From the IMG/VR virus record IMGVR_UViG_3300037541_000264, positions 1 to 38,957 of that record: a stretch of 38,957 nt of DNA; one strand, given 5' to 3'. Positions 27,914 to 36,720 of this stretch are shown piece by piece. Under the pieces are notes generated by a model, which was given only the letters and a program-made list of their open reading frames with translations, did no database searches and was not told where the DNA came from. Each line of letters opens with the position of its first letter. Within the stretch, counting starts at the first letter, position 1. This DNA comes from a virus. A program made the translations under genes and the position numbers.

Positions 27914-29511
27914 TTTGGAGGAAACACGCCATTCTTGCGCCACCAACCAATGAGGAAATGGCGCGAATGCAGCCAGAGGCTCTAGCCTCGCTCTACGACA
28001 TCTATCATCAGGCGATAGAGAACAGCATCCGAGACCCTTACAGGTATGGATTCAAACTTCCTCACTGGAAGAAGGCAGAGGAGTTGTTAGAGTCTTTCAA
28101 TGAGATACTTGTGAGCGGCGGCAATAGATCGTCCAAGACAACGTGGGCAGCAACAGCCGTAGTTAAGGCTGCAATGGACAATCCCGGTAGTGTCATAATG
28201 TGCTTCGCGCAGAATGCAGACGTGTCTATTCGCCAGCAACAATGCGCCATATACGATGCTCTCCCAGAAGAGCTTAGAAAAAAAACCCTTAGTGCGGAGG
28301 AGAACATTAGCTACACACGAAAGAACGGATTCTCCAAGAGTAGTCTAATTCTGCCGGGGACTAAAAGCCACATCATCTTCAAAACCTATGCTCAATTTCT
28401 TAACAACGATACTATTCTGGAAGGTGCGGAGCTGGGCAGTCGTGAACCGGTATGGCTCAATCTTGGGGCTTGGTGTGATGAATACCTTATTGGCCCTGAG
28501 CTACTACGCACTCTGCGTTTTCGATTGGCTACCCGTAACGCCAAGGTCATTGTTACGTTCACTCCGATTGACGGTTACACGGAGGTGGTTAGAGACTACC
28601 TTGAGAAAGCAAGAACTGTTGAAACCAAAACGGCAGAACTCCTCAATGACAGACCGGTTCCGTTTATTCAACACGCTGCGAATGGCAATAGCGCAATCAT
28701 TTACTTCCATTCAAAGGACAATCCGTTTGGCGGTTATGATCGTATTGCTCAGGACTTACAGGGCCGTGGTGAAGAGGAAATCCTAACGCGAGCCTACGGG
28801 GTTCCAACCAAGAGTGCGTCCACTAGGTTCCCCATGTTCTCGCGGGAGATCAATGTCATACCACATGATAAGATACCGCGTGATAACGTAACACGCTACA
28901 TGGTCCTAGACCCGGCTGGGCGCAAGAACTGGTTCATGTGCTGGATAGCCGTAGATGAAAGCGAAACCTACTACGTCTATCGTGAGTGGCCGGATGTTAA
29001 TGTGGGAGACTGGGCCAAGTGGCACGGAGGACGATGGATAGGTGGAGACGGTAGCAAGGGGCTTGGCTACGGCATTAAGAACTACGTTGACCTAATCATC
29101 CGGTCGGAGTCGGATGACAAGGAGGAGATACTGGACAGGCTCATTGACCCGCGCCTTGGCGCAGCCAAGTATCAATCACAGAACGGGGCAAGTTCGATTA
29201 TCGAAGACTTAGCGGACAATGGGCTGACGTTCAATCCTGCGCCCGGTTTGGACATTGAGGACGGCATCCAAGCCATCCAAAGCAAGATGGCCTACAATCG
29301 TAAGGCCAAGATGGATAGCCTCAACCGACCACGCTTCTATGTTTCAGAGAATTGCCAGAACATCATCACTGCCCTTCAGGAATACACGGGGGACGGCGGG
29401 ACGGATGAAGCATGGAAAGACCCGATAGACGTTATCCGCTATGCGTGCATTGACGGCATACGCTGGATGGATAAGACAATACAACAACCAAAACGAAGGA
29501 GCGGATACTAA
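27910..29511 (+). CDS. terL: Large terminase subunit (TerL), 533 aa
   Basis: The ATPase part has Walker A SGGNRSSKTT (69-78) and Walker B VWLNLGAWCDEY (181-192) with Asp190-Glu191, then VTFTPIDGY as the coupling motif. The nuclease part begins YMVLDPAGRKNWFMCWIAVD with the first metal-binding Asp and continues to DPRLGAAKYQSQNGASSIIE and DPIDVIRYACIDG. This is the two-domain motor and nuclease that packages DNA into the prohead. The length is normal. The gene overlaps TerS by 4 bases, and the next gene starts in a TAATG junction. Confidence 0.93.
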   Translation: MIWRKHAILAPPTNEEMARMQPEALASLYDIYHQAIENSIRDPYRYGFKLPHWKKAEELLESFNEILVSGGNRSSKTTWAATAVVKAAMDNPGSVIMCFAQNADVSIRQQQCAIYDALPEELRKKTLSAEENISYTRKNGFSKSSLILPGTKSHIIFKTYAQFLNNDTILEGAELGSREPVWLNLGAWCDEYLIGPELLRTLRFRLATRNAKVIVTFTPIDGYTEVVRDYLEKARTVETKTAELLNDRPVPFIQHAANGNSAIIYFHSKDNPFGGYDRIAQDLQGRGEEEILTRAYGVPTKSASTRFPMFSREINVIPHDKIPRDNVTRYMVLDPAGRKNWFMCWIAVDESETYYVYREWPDVNVGDWAKWHGGRWIGGDGSKGLGYGIKNYVDLIIRSESDDKEEILDRLIDPRLGAAKYQSQNGASSIIEDLADNGLTFNPAPGLDIEDGIQAIQSKMAYNRKAKMDSLNRPRFYVSENCQNIITALQEYTGDGGTDEAWKDPIDVIRYACIDGIRWMDKTIQQPKRRSGY

Positions 29512-29897
29512 TGGCTAAAGTAAAAATTATCACGCTGGCCGACAGGCTGGGCAAGACAGTTAACGAGCTGCTTAAAATTAAGTCGGCCAAACTAAAGGAG
29601 GGGCTGCACTACTCCGGTTACGGAAAGAACACTTACCTCACCGAAGAAGCCGTAGAGTTAATTGAGCTATCGCTTGAGGCTCCGCTTGCTGTTCCAAACA
29701 AAATTAGGGCAACGGTGTTGATGGAAGCCCGCAATCCACGATGGGTTTACGCAAAGCTAGAGGGGCATGAAGGCAAGGTGCCTGTTGCAATCCCTCGCAA
29801 ACTCCGTGGTAAGCTGTTGGGCAAACGAATAAATGTTGACGCAATTACAGACTCATCCGGTGGAACTACCTATCGCCATGAAATGCTTGGAGATTGA
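29511..29897 (+). CDS. Hypothetical protein with N-terminal HTH-like domain, 128 aa
   Basis: The first 55 residues (IITLADRLGKTVNELLKIKS, then GLHYSGYGKNTYLTEEAVEL) resemble a MerR-like or IF2-N-like helix-turn-helix that binds DNA or a partner. The second half (RATVLMEARNPRWVYAKLEG, KVPVAIPRKLRGKLLGKRIN) is a small beta-rich basic domain. Its TAATG junction with TerL and its position suggest a packaging accessory, for instance a regulator of terminase binding. No firm family assignment is possible. Confidence 0.65.
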   Translation: MAKVKIITLADRLGKTVNELLKIKSAKLKEGLHYSGYGKNTYLTEEAVELIELSLEAPLAVPNKIRATVLMEARNPRWVYAKLEGHEGKVPVAIPRKLRGKLLGKRINVDAITDSSGGTTYRHEMLGD

Positions 29898-30090
29898 TAT
29901 TACATTGGACCGTAAGTGGCAGGACGAACAGATTGATCGTCTGTTGGGTTTTGAAATTTTGCAACGAACACTTCACGCTGAATACCAACCGATTGAAGCT
30001 GCTGTCCTAGCGGACAAGGTAGCAATTGATAAGGGTGCAGCCTACCGCATCATTCGCGCTATTGGACAAAACCTAAATGGAAAACGATAA
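29878..30090 (+). CDS. Hypothetical protein, 70 aa
   Basis: I use ATG 29878 (MKCLEIDITLDRKWQDEQID), which overlaps the previous gene by 20 bases. A further ATG at 29833 would overlap by 65. The product has a strand, then helices (RLLGFEILQRTLHAEYQPIE, AAVLADKVAIDKGAAYRIIR), like a small regulator or an HTH variant. It overlaps the portal start by 14 bases. The function is unknown. Confidence 0.6.
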   Translation: MKCLEIDITLDRKWQDEQIDRLLGFEILQRTLHAEYQPIEAAVLADKVAIDKGAAYRIIRAIGQNLNGKR

Positions 30091-32188
30091 TCAAGAAGCA
30101 CTTATTTACGTTCAGGATAAGCCAAATGTTATGGCTATCCGTAATGCGTATGAACGCACTACCACTGACCTGAATTTCTATTTTGACCAGTGTGCTGACG
30201 CCTATGACAATCGGCGCAACTTGTGGGCAGGTAAGTCCGAGGATTTACGCAAGGGTGGAAGCGATGCCTTCCCGTGGAAGGGAGCATCCGATCAGGAGGC
30301 TCATGTTATTAACGAGCGCATCAATCGCTATGTGGCGATGTTCATGTCTTCACTCAACCGCGCTAACATTCGCGCCTATCCGGTTGAGTCTGGCGACATT
30401 GGCCGAGCCCGCGTTACTAGTGCTTTCTTAAAGTGGATGGTGGCTAGTTACATTCCTCAGTTCAAACGGCAGATGGAGCTTGGGGCCAACTACCTCCTTG
30501 AGCGTGGCATCATGATTACCTATGTGGGCTGGCAGAAGGAAGACCGTATCTTCAAACAGAAGCTTACATTAGATCAGCTCCAGCAGGTTAGTCCCGATTT
30601 GGTTAAAGCCATCTTGGAGAAAAAGTCCGACGACCAATTGGTTGAGCTTTTGAAAGGTCAATTCAACGGAATGACAGACAAGAAAGCCAAGCGTGCCCTA
30701 AACGATTTGCGTAAGACTGGTAATGCAGAGTTTCCCATCATTCGGCGCAGCGTAGATTGCCCAATGGTTCAAGCCATTGCCCCCGATGGAGATGTTCTGT
30801 TTCCGTCCTACACCACCGACCCACAGAAAGTTCCCTATTGCTTCTGGCGCGTGCTGATGAGTGCCCAACAGCTCAAGAATAAAATCGCAACAGAGGGTTG
30901 GGATGAGAGTTGGGTTGATTATGTGATTGAAAATTGCGGCGAAGAAGGCGACCCAATCAACAACAATAACAACAACACCAATTTCACCTACAAATCTACG
31001 ACGTATGACGCCAGTGAGTTGTTTGAAGTGATTTATTGCTACCAACGCCTAGTTGATGAGGACAACGCGGAGGGTATTTATTGCACCGTTTTTCATAGAA
31101 ACGTAATTGGTAAGCAAAACGTAGAGGATTATGCAAAGCATGAGCTTCTGAACGGCTACGAAGACTACCCGTTTGTCGTAACAAAGATTAGCGAGGACAA
31201 CAAACGTCTCTACGACCTTCAAAGTTTTGCTGATTTGCTCAAAGGCATCCAGTGGCAAACAAAGGTGGAGCGCGATAGCCGCACAGACCGCAACTCGCTT
31301 GCTACTCTTCCGTGGATTGAGCATCCAATGGGCTTCCCGCCTAGCGATATTCGTCCCGGTGGGCTCCTTCCCTATCGCCGCCAAGGGGAAATTCGTTACG
31401 GCCCAACGCCGCAATACAATCCCGGTTCGGTGGAGATGGAAAACACACTGCTTACGCAGGCCGACAAGCTAATTGGCTTGGATGTTGATAATCCATTGTC
31501 CACAATTCAACAGCAGTATTTTGTGGATAAGTTTTTGACTCACGTTAAGGACGTGCTTCGTCTGTCATACAAGTGCTATCAACGCTTTGGCCCAGATCAA
31601 GTGTTCTTCCGCGTAACAGGCGTTTCCGACCCGCAGAAGTTTAGCAAGGGCGACCCTAACGAAAACTTCGACATCATCATCAACTACGACGTTCTGCATA
31701 ACGACCCAGACAACGTGGAGACACAGCTCGGTCAGTTTGTCCAATTGATGCAACTTGATAGAAATGGCCGCATTGACGTTGATGCCTTGCTTGAAATTAG
31801 CGGCTCAGCCATCAATCCAGTCATTGCGGACGCTATCCTGCGGCCACGCGAGCAAGCTCAGGAGCAAGTGGTCAAACAGGTCACAGATGACTTGTCTAAG
31901 ATTTACGCTGGCATTGAGGTGGGCGCACGGCCTAATGGTGCTCAAATCGCCATGCAGGTTCTTCAGCAATACAGCCAGCAGCCCGACGTTATGCAGCGTT
32001 TACAGCAGGATAAGGCATTTGCGGCACGCTTCCAAAAGTATGCCCAGCAATACCAGTTCCAAATGCAGCAAGTTCAGAACGCTGAGATTGGTCGTATTGG
32101 CACAGCTCCCGCCGAAATGGGCGGAATGCAAACACAGGGTATGCAGCAAGCTCCAACAGGTATGGCCCCCGGCCCACAACAATACTAA
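30077..32188 (+). CDS. Portal protein, 703 aa
   Basis: The N-terminal half carries portal-type segments (ADAYDNRRNLWAGKSEDLRK, SDAFPWKGASDQEAHVINER, IRAYPVESGDIGRARVTSAF), followed by a long helical wing and stem, and a Gln/Met/Gly/Pro-rich C-terminal barrel-like tail (QQYQFQMQQVQNAEIGRIGT). Length and layout match the large P22-type portals of podoviruses. The dodecamer forms the DNA channel at one vertex and docks terminase and tail. It follows TerL and two small genes as usual. The Gln-rich tail could lie inside the head. Confidence 0.85.
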   Translation: MENDNQEALIYVQDKPNVMAIRNAYERTTTDLNFYFDQCADAYDNRRNLWAGKSEDLRKGGSDAFPWKGASDQEAHVINERINRYVAMFMSSLNRANIRAYPVESGDIGRARVTSAFLKWMVASYIPQFKRQMELGANYLLERGIMITYVGWQKEDRIFKQKLTLDQLQQVSPDLVKAILEKKSDDQLVELLKGQFNGMTDKKAKRALNDLRKTGNAEFPIIRRSVDCPMVQAIAPDGDVLFPSYTTDPQKVPYCFWRVLMSAQQLKNKIATEGWDESWVDYVIENCGEEGDPINNNNNNTNFTYKSTTYDASELFEVIYCYQRLVDEDNAEGIYCTVFHRNVIGKQNVEDYAKHELLNGYEDYPFVVTKISEDNKRLYDLQSFADLLKGIQWQTKVERDSRTDRNSLATLPWIEHPMGFPPSDIRPGGLLPYRRQGEIRYGPTPQYNPGSVEMENTLLTQADKLIGLDVDNPLSTIQQQYFVDKFLTHVKDVLRLSYKCYQRFGPDQVFFRVTGVSDPQKFSKGDPNENFDIIINYDVLHNDPDNVETQLGQFVQLMQLDRNGRIDVDALLEISGSAINPVIADAILRPREQAQEQVVKQVTDDLSKIYAGIEVGARPNGAQIAMQVLQQYSQQPDVMQRLQQDKAFAARFQKYAQQYQFQMQQVQNAEIGRIGTAPAEMGGMQTQGMQQAPTGMAPGPQQY

Positions 32189-32191
32189 TTC

Positions 32192-32404
32192 ATGGACATT
32201 AAAAAACTAGAACAGCTTTCGCACAACGAAACATTTGTTGATTTCCTTGAAGAAATTCACAGCACACGCGAATCCCTCATTCAAGTGCTTCACGACGTAA
32301 GTGCTGATAGGATTCAGCAGATTAGCGGACGTATTCTCCAATGCGACGAAATCCTCGTGGCTGGTGGCTTCAACACCATCCAGCTGCGACGGATGGGGAG
32401 ATAG
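32192..32404 (+). CDS. Small conserved protein after the portal, 70 aa
   Basis: The product begins MDIKKLEQLSHNETFVDFLE and is helical (EIHSTRESLIQVLHDVSADR, IQQISGRILQCDEILVAGGF). Small helical proteins at this spot are common in phages with P22-like portals. I know of no proven function; an assembly helper is possible. The ATG is 4 bases after the portal stop, and the gene ends directly before the 3' end of the tRNA on the opposite strand. Confidence 0.65.
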   Translation: MDIKKLEQLSHNETFVDFLEEIHSTRESLIQVLHDVSADRIQQISGRILQCDEILVAGGFNTIQLRRMGR

Positions 32405-32479
32405 TGGAGCCCCCGATAGGGATTGAACCTACGACAGCCAGTTTACAAAACTGGTGCTCTACCACTGAGCTACAAGGGC
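32405..32479 (-). tRNA. tRNA-Thr (anticodon UGU)
   Basis: The minus strand folds as a full cloverleaf: acceptor GCCCTTG/CGGGGGC (two G-T pairs), D arm GCTC/GAGC with loop AGTGGTA, anticodon arm CCAGT/ACTGG with loop TTTGTAA (anticodon TGT), T arm GTAGG/CCTAT with loop TTCAATC, discriminator T and an encoded CCA. It reads ACA codons. It points against the structural operon, between the 70-aa gene and the scaffold. Confidence 0.93.
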
Positions 32480-32580
32480 GTTAATGTTTCTCCATGCCTA
32501 GTCGCAAAATAGCAAACAAAATCTTTGCTATGATGGCCCCACGCAATCGCTGTGGCGTAAAGTCAGCGGAAAACAATAAT

Positions 32581-33684
32581 ATGTCTAATGTCGCACCGTC
32601 CGCCGCTGGGGACGATAAACCAACAGTGAGTAATGATAAGTCTAACATCACGATGAATGAATATGCTGTTCGTCGTTTGGGTGAGCTTAAAGCCAAGCCT
32701 CCGGCTCCTGTAACACAGAAGCAAGAGATTGTCGAAGAGCCCACTATTAAGGCCGCGCCAGCGGAAGAGGGAGATACTGAATCGCCAGACCCACAGGAAG
32801 GTGGCGAAGCTCAGGATTCAACCAACACCAAAGGCAAGGATGTTCTTTCACAACTTGACCTAACGGAATTGTCAGATGATGACATTGCCGAGCTTGCTCA
32901 AAAGGGTAAATCTGGTCTGCTTAAACGCATTGCGGAACTTACGGCCAAACGAAAAATGGCCGAGGAACGCATGGCGCAAATGGAGTCCTATCTCCAACAG
33001 CAGAGCAATAAAACCGCCCTTGAGCCAAAGGTTGAGAACAACCCCTACGAGCACATCAAAACTGCGGACGAACTCAGTAAACAATCTGAGCAAGTTAACG
33101 AAGTCATTGAGTGGGCTGAGGATGTTCTTGATAAAGCCGAGACTCTTGGATATGAGGATATTGCCGCCAGTGTGGATGGCAAAGACCTTACCAAAGCTGA
33201 GGTAAAAGATCATTTGCGTCGTGCCAGAAAAGCACGGGACAAATATCTTCCCGCCCAGCAAAAAGAGTTGAACGCCAAGGAACAGCGCAAGTCGCTACGT
33301 TCCGCCTTTCAGAATCAAGCTACAAAAGAGTTGGATTGGCTGTCTTCGCAAGAAGACAACGATATTCGTCGCCAATACCAAGCAATGATGTCCGACCCAC
33401 GCCTCAAAAACATTGAGGATGTGATGCCGGAAATTGCTCCACAACTCCCATACCTTTTGGCGCACGCCGCTAACTCGTTGTATGGCCGCAAACTCATCAG
33501 TCTTGATAAGCCCGGTCACAAGGTCAATCCGCCCGGTAGTCCCGATCTATATGCCGCACCTAATGAGCGGCCAGTAGTGAAGGGCGAAAAGGCCGTGAAA
33601 GACGCCCGAACGCGCCTTATGGACTCAGGAAGCATAGGCGACTATATTGCCTTCCGCACCCTTCAAAAAACTAAACGCAAGTAA
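32581..33684 (+). CDS. Scaffolding protein, 367 aa
   Basis: I choose ATG 32581 (MSNVAPSAAGDDKPTVSNDK). An ATG at 32494 is in frame but gives a basic, out-of-character start. The protein is acidic and disordered at first (EEPTIKAAPAEEGDTESPDP), then long helices with a coiled-coil pattern (KRIAELTAKRKMAEERMAQM, AEVKDHLRRARKARDKYLPA), and a basic C-terminus ending LQKTKRK, where coat binding occurs in known scaffolds. With the portal on one side and the capsid protein on the other, this is the standard place of a scaffold. No protease is seen, so it may be recycled. Confidence 0.8.
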   Translation: MSNVAPSAAGDDKPTVSNDKSNITMNEYAVRRLGELKAKPPAPVTQKQEIVEEPTIKAAPAEEGDTESPDPQEGGEAQDSTNTKGKDVLSQLDLTELSDDDIAELAQKGKSGLLKRIAELTAKRKMAEERMAQMESYLQQQSNKTALEPKVENNPYEHIKTADELSKQSEQVNEVIEWAEDVLDKAETLGYEDIAASVDGKDLTKAEVKDHLRRARKARDKYLPAQQKELNAKEQRKSLRSAFQNQATKELDWLSSQEDNDIRRQYQAMMSDPRLKNIEDVMPEIAPQLPYLLAHAANSLYGRKLISLDKPGHKVNPPGSPDLYAAPNERPVVKGEKAVKDARTRLMDSGSIGDYIAFRTLQKTKRK

Positions 33685-33696
33685 ACTTTTAATAAT

Positions 33697-34683
33697 ATGG
33701 CCTTTTCTAATACCTACGATACAACTAATCCCGGTGCCGCTGTTTCTAACCGCGAAGACCTCACAGACGTTCTGACAATCCTCGCTCCCGAGGAGACGCC
33801 AGTTCTTTCGTCCGCATCCAAATCCAAAGCTACCGCTACCTACGTTGAGTGGACTGTCGATAGCCTTGCTGCCCCCACCACAACGGGCGTTGCAGAAGGT
33901 GCAGACGTTACCTCATTCACGGACAAATTCTCCAACCGCGCTCGCCTCGGTAACTATATCCAAAAGTTCCGCCGCGACTACATGGTTAGCGACTTGCAGA
34001 ACGCTGTTGACAGCGTTGGTCCAGCAAAGATTGCCCAAGCTGAGGCAAAATCGGTGCGCGAAATCAAACGCGACATTGAGGCTACTCTCTGCTCCAACAA
34101 CGACCGTTCGATTGAGGACGGCGCGGGCACGCCATACGGCCTTCGTGGTCTTGGCGACTGGATTGATAGCGCAGGTCCAGCAGACGTTCCAGCGGCCTAT
34201 CGCACCCCAGCGGGTTCGATTCAGGGCTCCGGCACGACCTTCACGGAAACCGTTTTCAATAACCTCATCACCAGCATCTTCCGCGTTACTGGCATGAGCA
34301 ATGGTTTGACGCTTGTTGCTGACACATCGCTCCGTCGCGTTATCAGCGACTTTGCTCGCACCTCGGGTAGCTCGGACTACTCGGTTCGCAAAGTTAGCTA
34401 TGATGGCGGCGAGGCGTCTATTAAACTGTCGGTTGAACTCTACGAGTCCGACCACGGCATCGTGTCCATCGTCAACATGAATCCTGACTGCGCTCCAGAT
34501 ACGACCAACAAGGACACCGGCTACTTGGTTAATCCCGAGTATTACGGCATTGCTGAACTCATCCCAACTGGCTCGACCCGTCTCCCCAACCTTGGTGGTG
34601 GCGAACGCGGCTACGTTGACTGCGCCTTGACTCTCATCGTGAAACACCCCGGTGCTCACGGCAAGATCACTGCCCTCACATAA
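33697..34683 (+). CDS. Major capsid protein, SU10 type, 328 aa
   Basis: The N-terminus (AVSNREDLTDVLTILAPEET then PVLSSASKSKATATYVEWTV) with APEETP and a YVEW.VDSLAAP element is characteristic of the SU10-like major capsid proteins (PF17236, earlier DUF5309), an HK97-fold group. The later parts (NNLITSIFRVTGMSNGLTLV, SIVNMNPDCAPDTTNKDTGY) fit the P and A domains. It lies 12 bases after the scaffold, with a decoration candidate next and a strong terminator after that. Codon use is more even and GC-richer than in the left-arm genes, consistent with high expression. Confidence 0.9.
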   Translation: MAFSNTYDTTNPGAAVSNREDLTDVLTILAPEETPVLSSASKSKATATYVEWTVDSLAAPTTTGVAEGADVTSFTDKFSNRARLGNYIQKFRRDYMVSDLQNAVDSVGPAKIAQAEAKSVREIKRDIEATLCSNNDRSIEDGAGTPYGLRGLGDWIDSAGPADVPAAYRTPAGSIQGSGTTFTETVFNNLITSIFRVTGMSNGLTLVADTSLRRVISDFARTSGSSDYSVRKVSYDGGEASIKLSVELYESDHGIVSIVNMNPDCAPDTTNKDTGYLVNPEYYGIAELIPTGSTRLPNLGGGERGYVDCALTLIVKHPGAHGKITALT

Positions 34684-34704
34684 TCCAACGAAAGGAATAC
34701 CAAT

Positions 34705-35169
34705 ATGCCTAAACTCACAGTAAATGAAAGCGCGTTCGGGATGACCGACGAGCTTGTTATCGACTTCACAGCCTTCTCGGTTGCCAATGCTGGCACTTTG
34801 GCTGACAACGCAACCAAGACATTCACGTATGCCATTCCAGCCGGAACTATGGTTACGGATGTCTCGGCCTATCTGGTGACTGCGTTCGACGACAGTGGCG
34901 GCGGCGATGAGCTGAACGTCATTGTTGGCGACGGCACGGATGATGATGGCTTTCTGACAACTGCGGCTCTGCACGTTGACCAGACTGAAATCACATACGT
35001 TGCTGACACGGGTGCATACATCGACAATGAGAACGGCAAGGTTTACACCGCAGCCGACACCATTGATCTGAAGTTCACCCCCAACGTCTCGACTGGAACG
35101 GATTACTCGCTCAACGAACTCACCGCTGGTCAGGTGAAGTTTAAGTTCCGCTTGGTTAGTCTCGCCTAA
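34705..35169 (+). CDS. Head decoration or fibre-like protein, 154 aa
   Basis: The product is acidic and beta-rich (ELVIDFTAFSVANAGTLADN, FTYAIPAGTMVTDVSAYLVT, ELNVIVGDGTDDDGFLTTAA), with no helices or membrane segment. Small beta proteins after the capsid gene usually decorate the head. A good ribosome-binding site (AAAGGA, 12 bases ahead) precedes the ATG, consistent with high expression. The strong terminator follows 24 bases after the stop. Decoration is inferred from position and composition. Confidence 0.7.
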   Translation: MPKLTVNESAFGMTDELVIDFTAFSVANAGTLADNATKTFTYAIPAGTMVTDVSAYLVTAFDDSGGGDELNVIVGDGTDDDGFLTTAALHVDQTEITYVADTGAYIDNENGKVYTAADTIDLKFTPNVSTGTDYSLNELTAGQVKFKFRLVSLA

Positions 35170-35193
35170 GCCAACTTTTTAGTTGTGTTAAAC

Positions 35194-35230
35194 TTGGCCA
35201 CCTCTTAACTGGGGTGGCCAATTTCGTTTT
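35194..35230 (+). terminator. Strong intrinsic terminator after the capsid genes
   Basis: TTGGCCACCTC (35194-35204) pairs with GGGGTGGCCAA (35211-35221), 11 pairs with one G-T, closing a 6-base loop. It is followed by TTTCGTTTT. It should uncouple the capsid genes from the adaptor and tail genes, or reduce the flow into them. Confidence 0.88.
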
Positions 35231-35232
35231 GC

Positions 35233-35541
35233 ATGAATATCATCAATAAACCAAAAACCTATTCCAAAGAAGAAATTGATAACGAGATTATCAACATCGT
35301 GAAAGAGAGTCTTGTGGAAGAAAAGGCAACGGAGTTTGAGCGCACCAACGTAGCTCGCGCACAAGCGTCTGTGATGAAAAACCACAAGAGCGTTCCCGGC
35401 TTGGGGAAGTGCATAGGTGTTATGCCGGGACGTGAGTATTTCCGGCTTGTAAAGAAATACGGATACGAGACGGTTCACAGCAAAGATTTCATGCGATTCT
35501 TCAACAAGAAGATGCCTGAACTTTCCCCCAATAGAGTTTAA
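35233..35541 (+). CDS. Hypothetical protein, 102 aa
   Basis: The product begins MNIINKPKTYSKEEIDNEII and has NIVKESLVEEKATEFERTNV, then PGLGKCIGVMPGREYFRLVK and a basic end. It is soluble and has no enzyme motif that I recognise. The ATG is 2 bases after the T-run of the terminator, and the gene is coupled to the adaptor candidate by a TAATG junction, so a head-completion role is possible. Confidence 0.65.
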   Translation: MNIINKPKTYSKEEIDNEIINIVKESLVEEKATEFERTNVARAQASVMKNHKSVPGLGKCIGVMPGREYFRLVKKYGYETVHSKDFMRFFNKKMPELSPNRV

Positions 35542-36404
35542 TGAAAAACAAGTCATATTCCGAGTTGCTAGCACTTGTCCAAGCTCTTTCGGGCGTGGAT
35601 GCGTTCACTGTGCTTGAACAATCGAAAGTGTTGGCAATGGCCAATCGTCGCTTGTATGAGGCGTATGACTTCAGCCCAACGTGGCCGCGTTACATCGTGG
35701 GCGCACAGGTGAGGCCAGCTACAAATAATCTAATTGCCCGTGAATACGATCATGTTGCTGGAATTAGAACATCGTCGTCTGCTTCGCGTAACGGGACAAC
35801 GGTTACAATCGTTTGCACGGCTTCTATCAGCTTTGTTGCTGGAATGACTGTTGTTGTGTCAGGGCTCACTGGAACGGTTAGCCCTAACGGAACCCAGACA
35901 GTTGTGGGCATTGAAACCACAAATGTAATCAACGACACATTTACCTACAACCTTGCATCTGGAACAGGGGTTGAGACGTATAGCGGCACCGCCACCGTGT
36001 CTCCTGCGGCCATTGACGACATCTCGGACTACAACCGCATCTGGAACGCCAATCCTTTTGGCTCAAATCCGTCTTACGAATACGACTTCTTCGTTGATAG
36101 CAATGGCGCGACAGTAATTAACAACGCAACGGGAAACCTTGGATTTTGGGTTGGCTACAAGAAGGAATGGCCCGGTCCATACACCACTGCTGCGGTTGAT
36201 ATTCCACTAGAGTTCTTCCACTATGCAGCTCACGCTACCTATGCCGATTTCCTTCGTATGGACGGTCAGGTTGACAAGGCTATTGCCGAAGAACAAATTG
36301 CCATGAGCTACCTTATGCTAGAGTTGAGCAAGGCCCAGAATCAGCGCAATAACAACTTCTTGTTTCGCCGCATTTCTACCTACGTTTCAACACAATCACG
36401 CTAA
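35541..36404 (+). CDS. Head-tail adaptor-like protein with an inserted beta domain, 287 aa
   Basis: The N-terminal helix pair (ALSGVDAFTVLEQSKVLAMA, NRRLYEAYDFSPTWPRYIV) and the C-terminal helices (IPLEFFHYAAHATYADFLRM, DGQVDKAIAEEQIAMSYLML) form the helical core of podoviral adaptor (tail-tube A/gp4-type) proteins that bind below the portal. Between them, residues about 75-154 hold a beta domain (GTTVTIVCTASISFVAGMTV, VSGLTGTVSPNGTQTV) almost identical in pattern to the inserts in the nozzle-like protein at 1688. Without the insert the protein has the normal size of an adaptor (about 200 aa). Confidence 0.75.
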   Translation: MKNKSYSELLALVQALSGVDAFTVLEQSKVLAMANRRLYEAYDFSPTWPRYIVGAQVRPATNNLIAREYDHVAGIRTSSSASRNGTTVTIVCTASISFVAGMTVVVSGLTGTVSPNGTQTVVGIETTNVINDTFTYNLASGTGVETYSGTATVSPAAIDDISDYNRIWNANPFGSNPSYEYDFFVDSNGATVINNATGNLGFWVGYKKEWPGPYTTAAVDIPLEFFHYAAHATYADFLRMDGQVDKAIAEEQIAMSYLMLELSKAQNQRNNNFLFRRISTYVSTQSR

Positions 36405-36718
36405 TGAATAACTCCCTTGTTGTTAATCTCTATCCGTCTCCAACCGGGGAGGCCGACGAACGCCTTGCTGTAAGCACAGCGGCAGTTGCTCTTACGAATG
36501 TCTGGTCTTCGTCCAAGACGAAATACATCCTGATTGATATTCAGGGAGACGATGTTATGGTGACTTTTGACGGTAGCACACCTACCGCTACGAATGGTCA
36601 TTTGTTTAAGAAACTGACGCCCCCGTTTTTTTGGAACAAGAGCACGGCTCTTGCGGCTAAGTTTATTCGCGCTGCTTCTACGGATGCTTCGGTTCACGCA
36701 ACCCCATTTACTGTCTAA
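36404..36718 (+). CDS. Small beta protein, 104 aa, first of a paralogous pair
   Basis: The start overlaps the adaptor stop (TAATG). The product is beta-rich, with VMVTFDGSTPTATNGHLFKK and then FFWNKSTALAAKFIRAASTD. The next gene has the same plan (RLTIDGSTPTTSVGHVFNDG), so the two arose by duplication. Phage proteins with the xFDGxxPTxxxGH motif are common among tail-region genes of environmental podoviruses; they are probably tail or head accessory proteins. No activity is known to me. Confidence 0.7.
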   Translation: MNNSLVVNLYPSPTGEADERLAVSTAAVALTNVWSSSKTKYILIDIQGDDVMVTFDGSTPTATNGHLFKKLTPPFFWNKSTALAAKFIRAASTDASVHATPFTV

Positions 36719-36720
36719 CC

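Noticed and set aside
33913-34974. 353-codon open frame antisense to the capsid gene
   Set aside because: Long antisense frames are expected opposite a GC-biased, highly expressed gene. The capsid protein in the sense strand is clear.
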